Source: Asterella californica (lineage: Eukaryota > Streptophyta > Marchantiopsida > Marchantiales > Aytoniaceae). From it: a stretch of 64,000 nucleotides of DNA. Position numbers and translations under genes: made by a program. The notes beneath the pieces were generated by a model. The model was not told the origin of the DNA and ran no database searches. It was given only the letters and a program-made list of their open reading frames with translations. The stretch spans positions 4,383,501 to 4,447,500 of the forward strand of contig JAYKYS010000017.1 in the NCBI GenBank assembly GCA_036924285.1. Direction: 5' to 3'. Of this stretch, positions 63,983 through 64,000 are shown piece after piece (position 1 is the stretch's first letter; the number at the start of each line of letters is the position of its first letter).

Positions 63983-64000
63983 CTATTCTGAATAGACTTG

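Larger units (their letters stand above)
60342..64000 (-). mobile_element. Ty1/copia retrotransposon, 5' part beyond the window
   Basis: Protease, integrase, RT and RNase H remnants appear in the copia order on the minus strand, followed by a short 3' LTR. Gag and the 5' LTR would lie beyond 64000. Many stops and frameshifts are present. Confidence 0.85.

Noticed and set aside
1..64000. Prokaryotic or phage origin
   Set aside because: No operons or ribosome-binding sites. The window is dominated by plant-type LTR retrotransposons with introns and polymerase III-type repeats.

Overview
The window looks like nuclear DNA from a green-lineage (streptophyte) genome, built almost entirely of nested LTR retrotransposons. 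Evidence for this is Ty3/gypsy elements of several plant-type lineages (one with a chromodomain and an initiator-Met primer site, one Athila/Tat-like with a tRNA-Asp primer site), plus Ty1/copia pieces and spliced exons. A Ty3-type element carrying a C5 DNA methyltransferase and a PHD finger suggests a charophyte alga or an early-diverging land plant. The species cannot be fixed from the sequence.

Layout. 1-13190 (+): element A, an Athila/Tat-like Ty3 element. It has the last 619 bp of the 5' LTR, a tRNA-Asp primer site, gag-pro-RT-RNaseH, integrase, and then a 5.9-kb 3' LTR (7309-13190) that itself encodes a protein of about 760 codons. 13779-15155 (-): exons of an unrecognised gene, next to an LTR at 15156. 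17100-17445: SINE-like and fold-back sequence. 17601-18972 (-): truncated A-type LTR. 19452-52134 (-): element P, an old Ty3-type element with gag, protease, DNA methyltransferase, integrase tail and PHD finger, now in pieces. Inside P sit an A-type solo LTR (20536-25925), a second A-type solo LTR (26335-27489 plus 31411-35053), chromovirus R (27490-30016 plus 35054-39620) and a young, nearly intact Ty3 element Q (39787-48382, +).

The segment 27490-35059 is inverted. Turning it back joins the two halves of R's integrase, rebuilds the second solo LTR with matching AGCCT target duplications, and puts the methyltransferase on the same strand as the rest of P. Removing the inserts then restores P in the order gag, protease, methyltransferase, integrase C-terminus, PHD finger, 3' LTR. 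P seems to lack reverse transcriptase, RNase H and the integrase core.

52135-64000 is more AT-rich. It holds a degenerate minisatellite, two 3'-terminal exons of a possible host gene, a 145-bp tandem duplication, decayed copia remnants, and a copia element (-) running off the right edge.

Main results: (1) A-type LTRs of 4.8-5.9 kb carry a gene seen in three copies; (2) a retrotransposon-borne C5 methyltransferase with a PHD finger; (3) an inversion whose reversal repairs two elements at once; (4) strong local enrichment of the hexamer GAAGAC/GTCTTC in family A; (5) candidate -1 frameshift sites in A and Q. No rRNA, functional tRNA, CRISPR or prokaryotic feature was seen.
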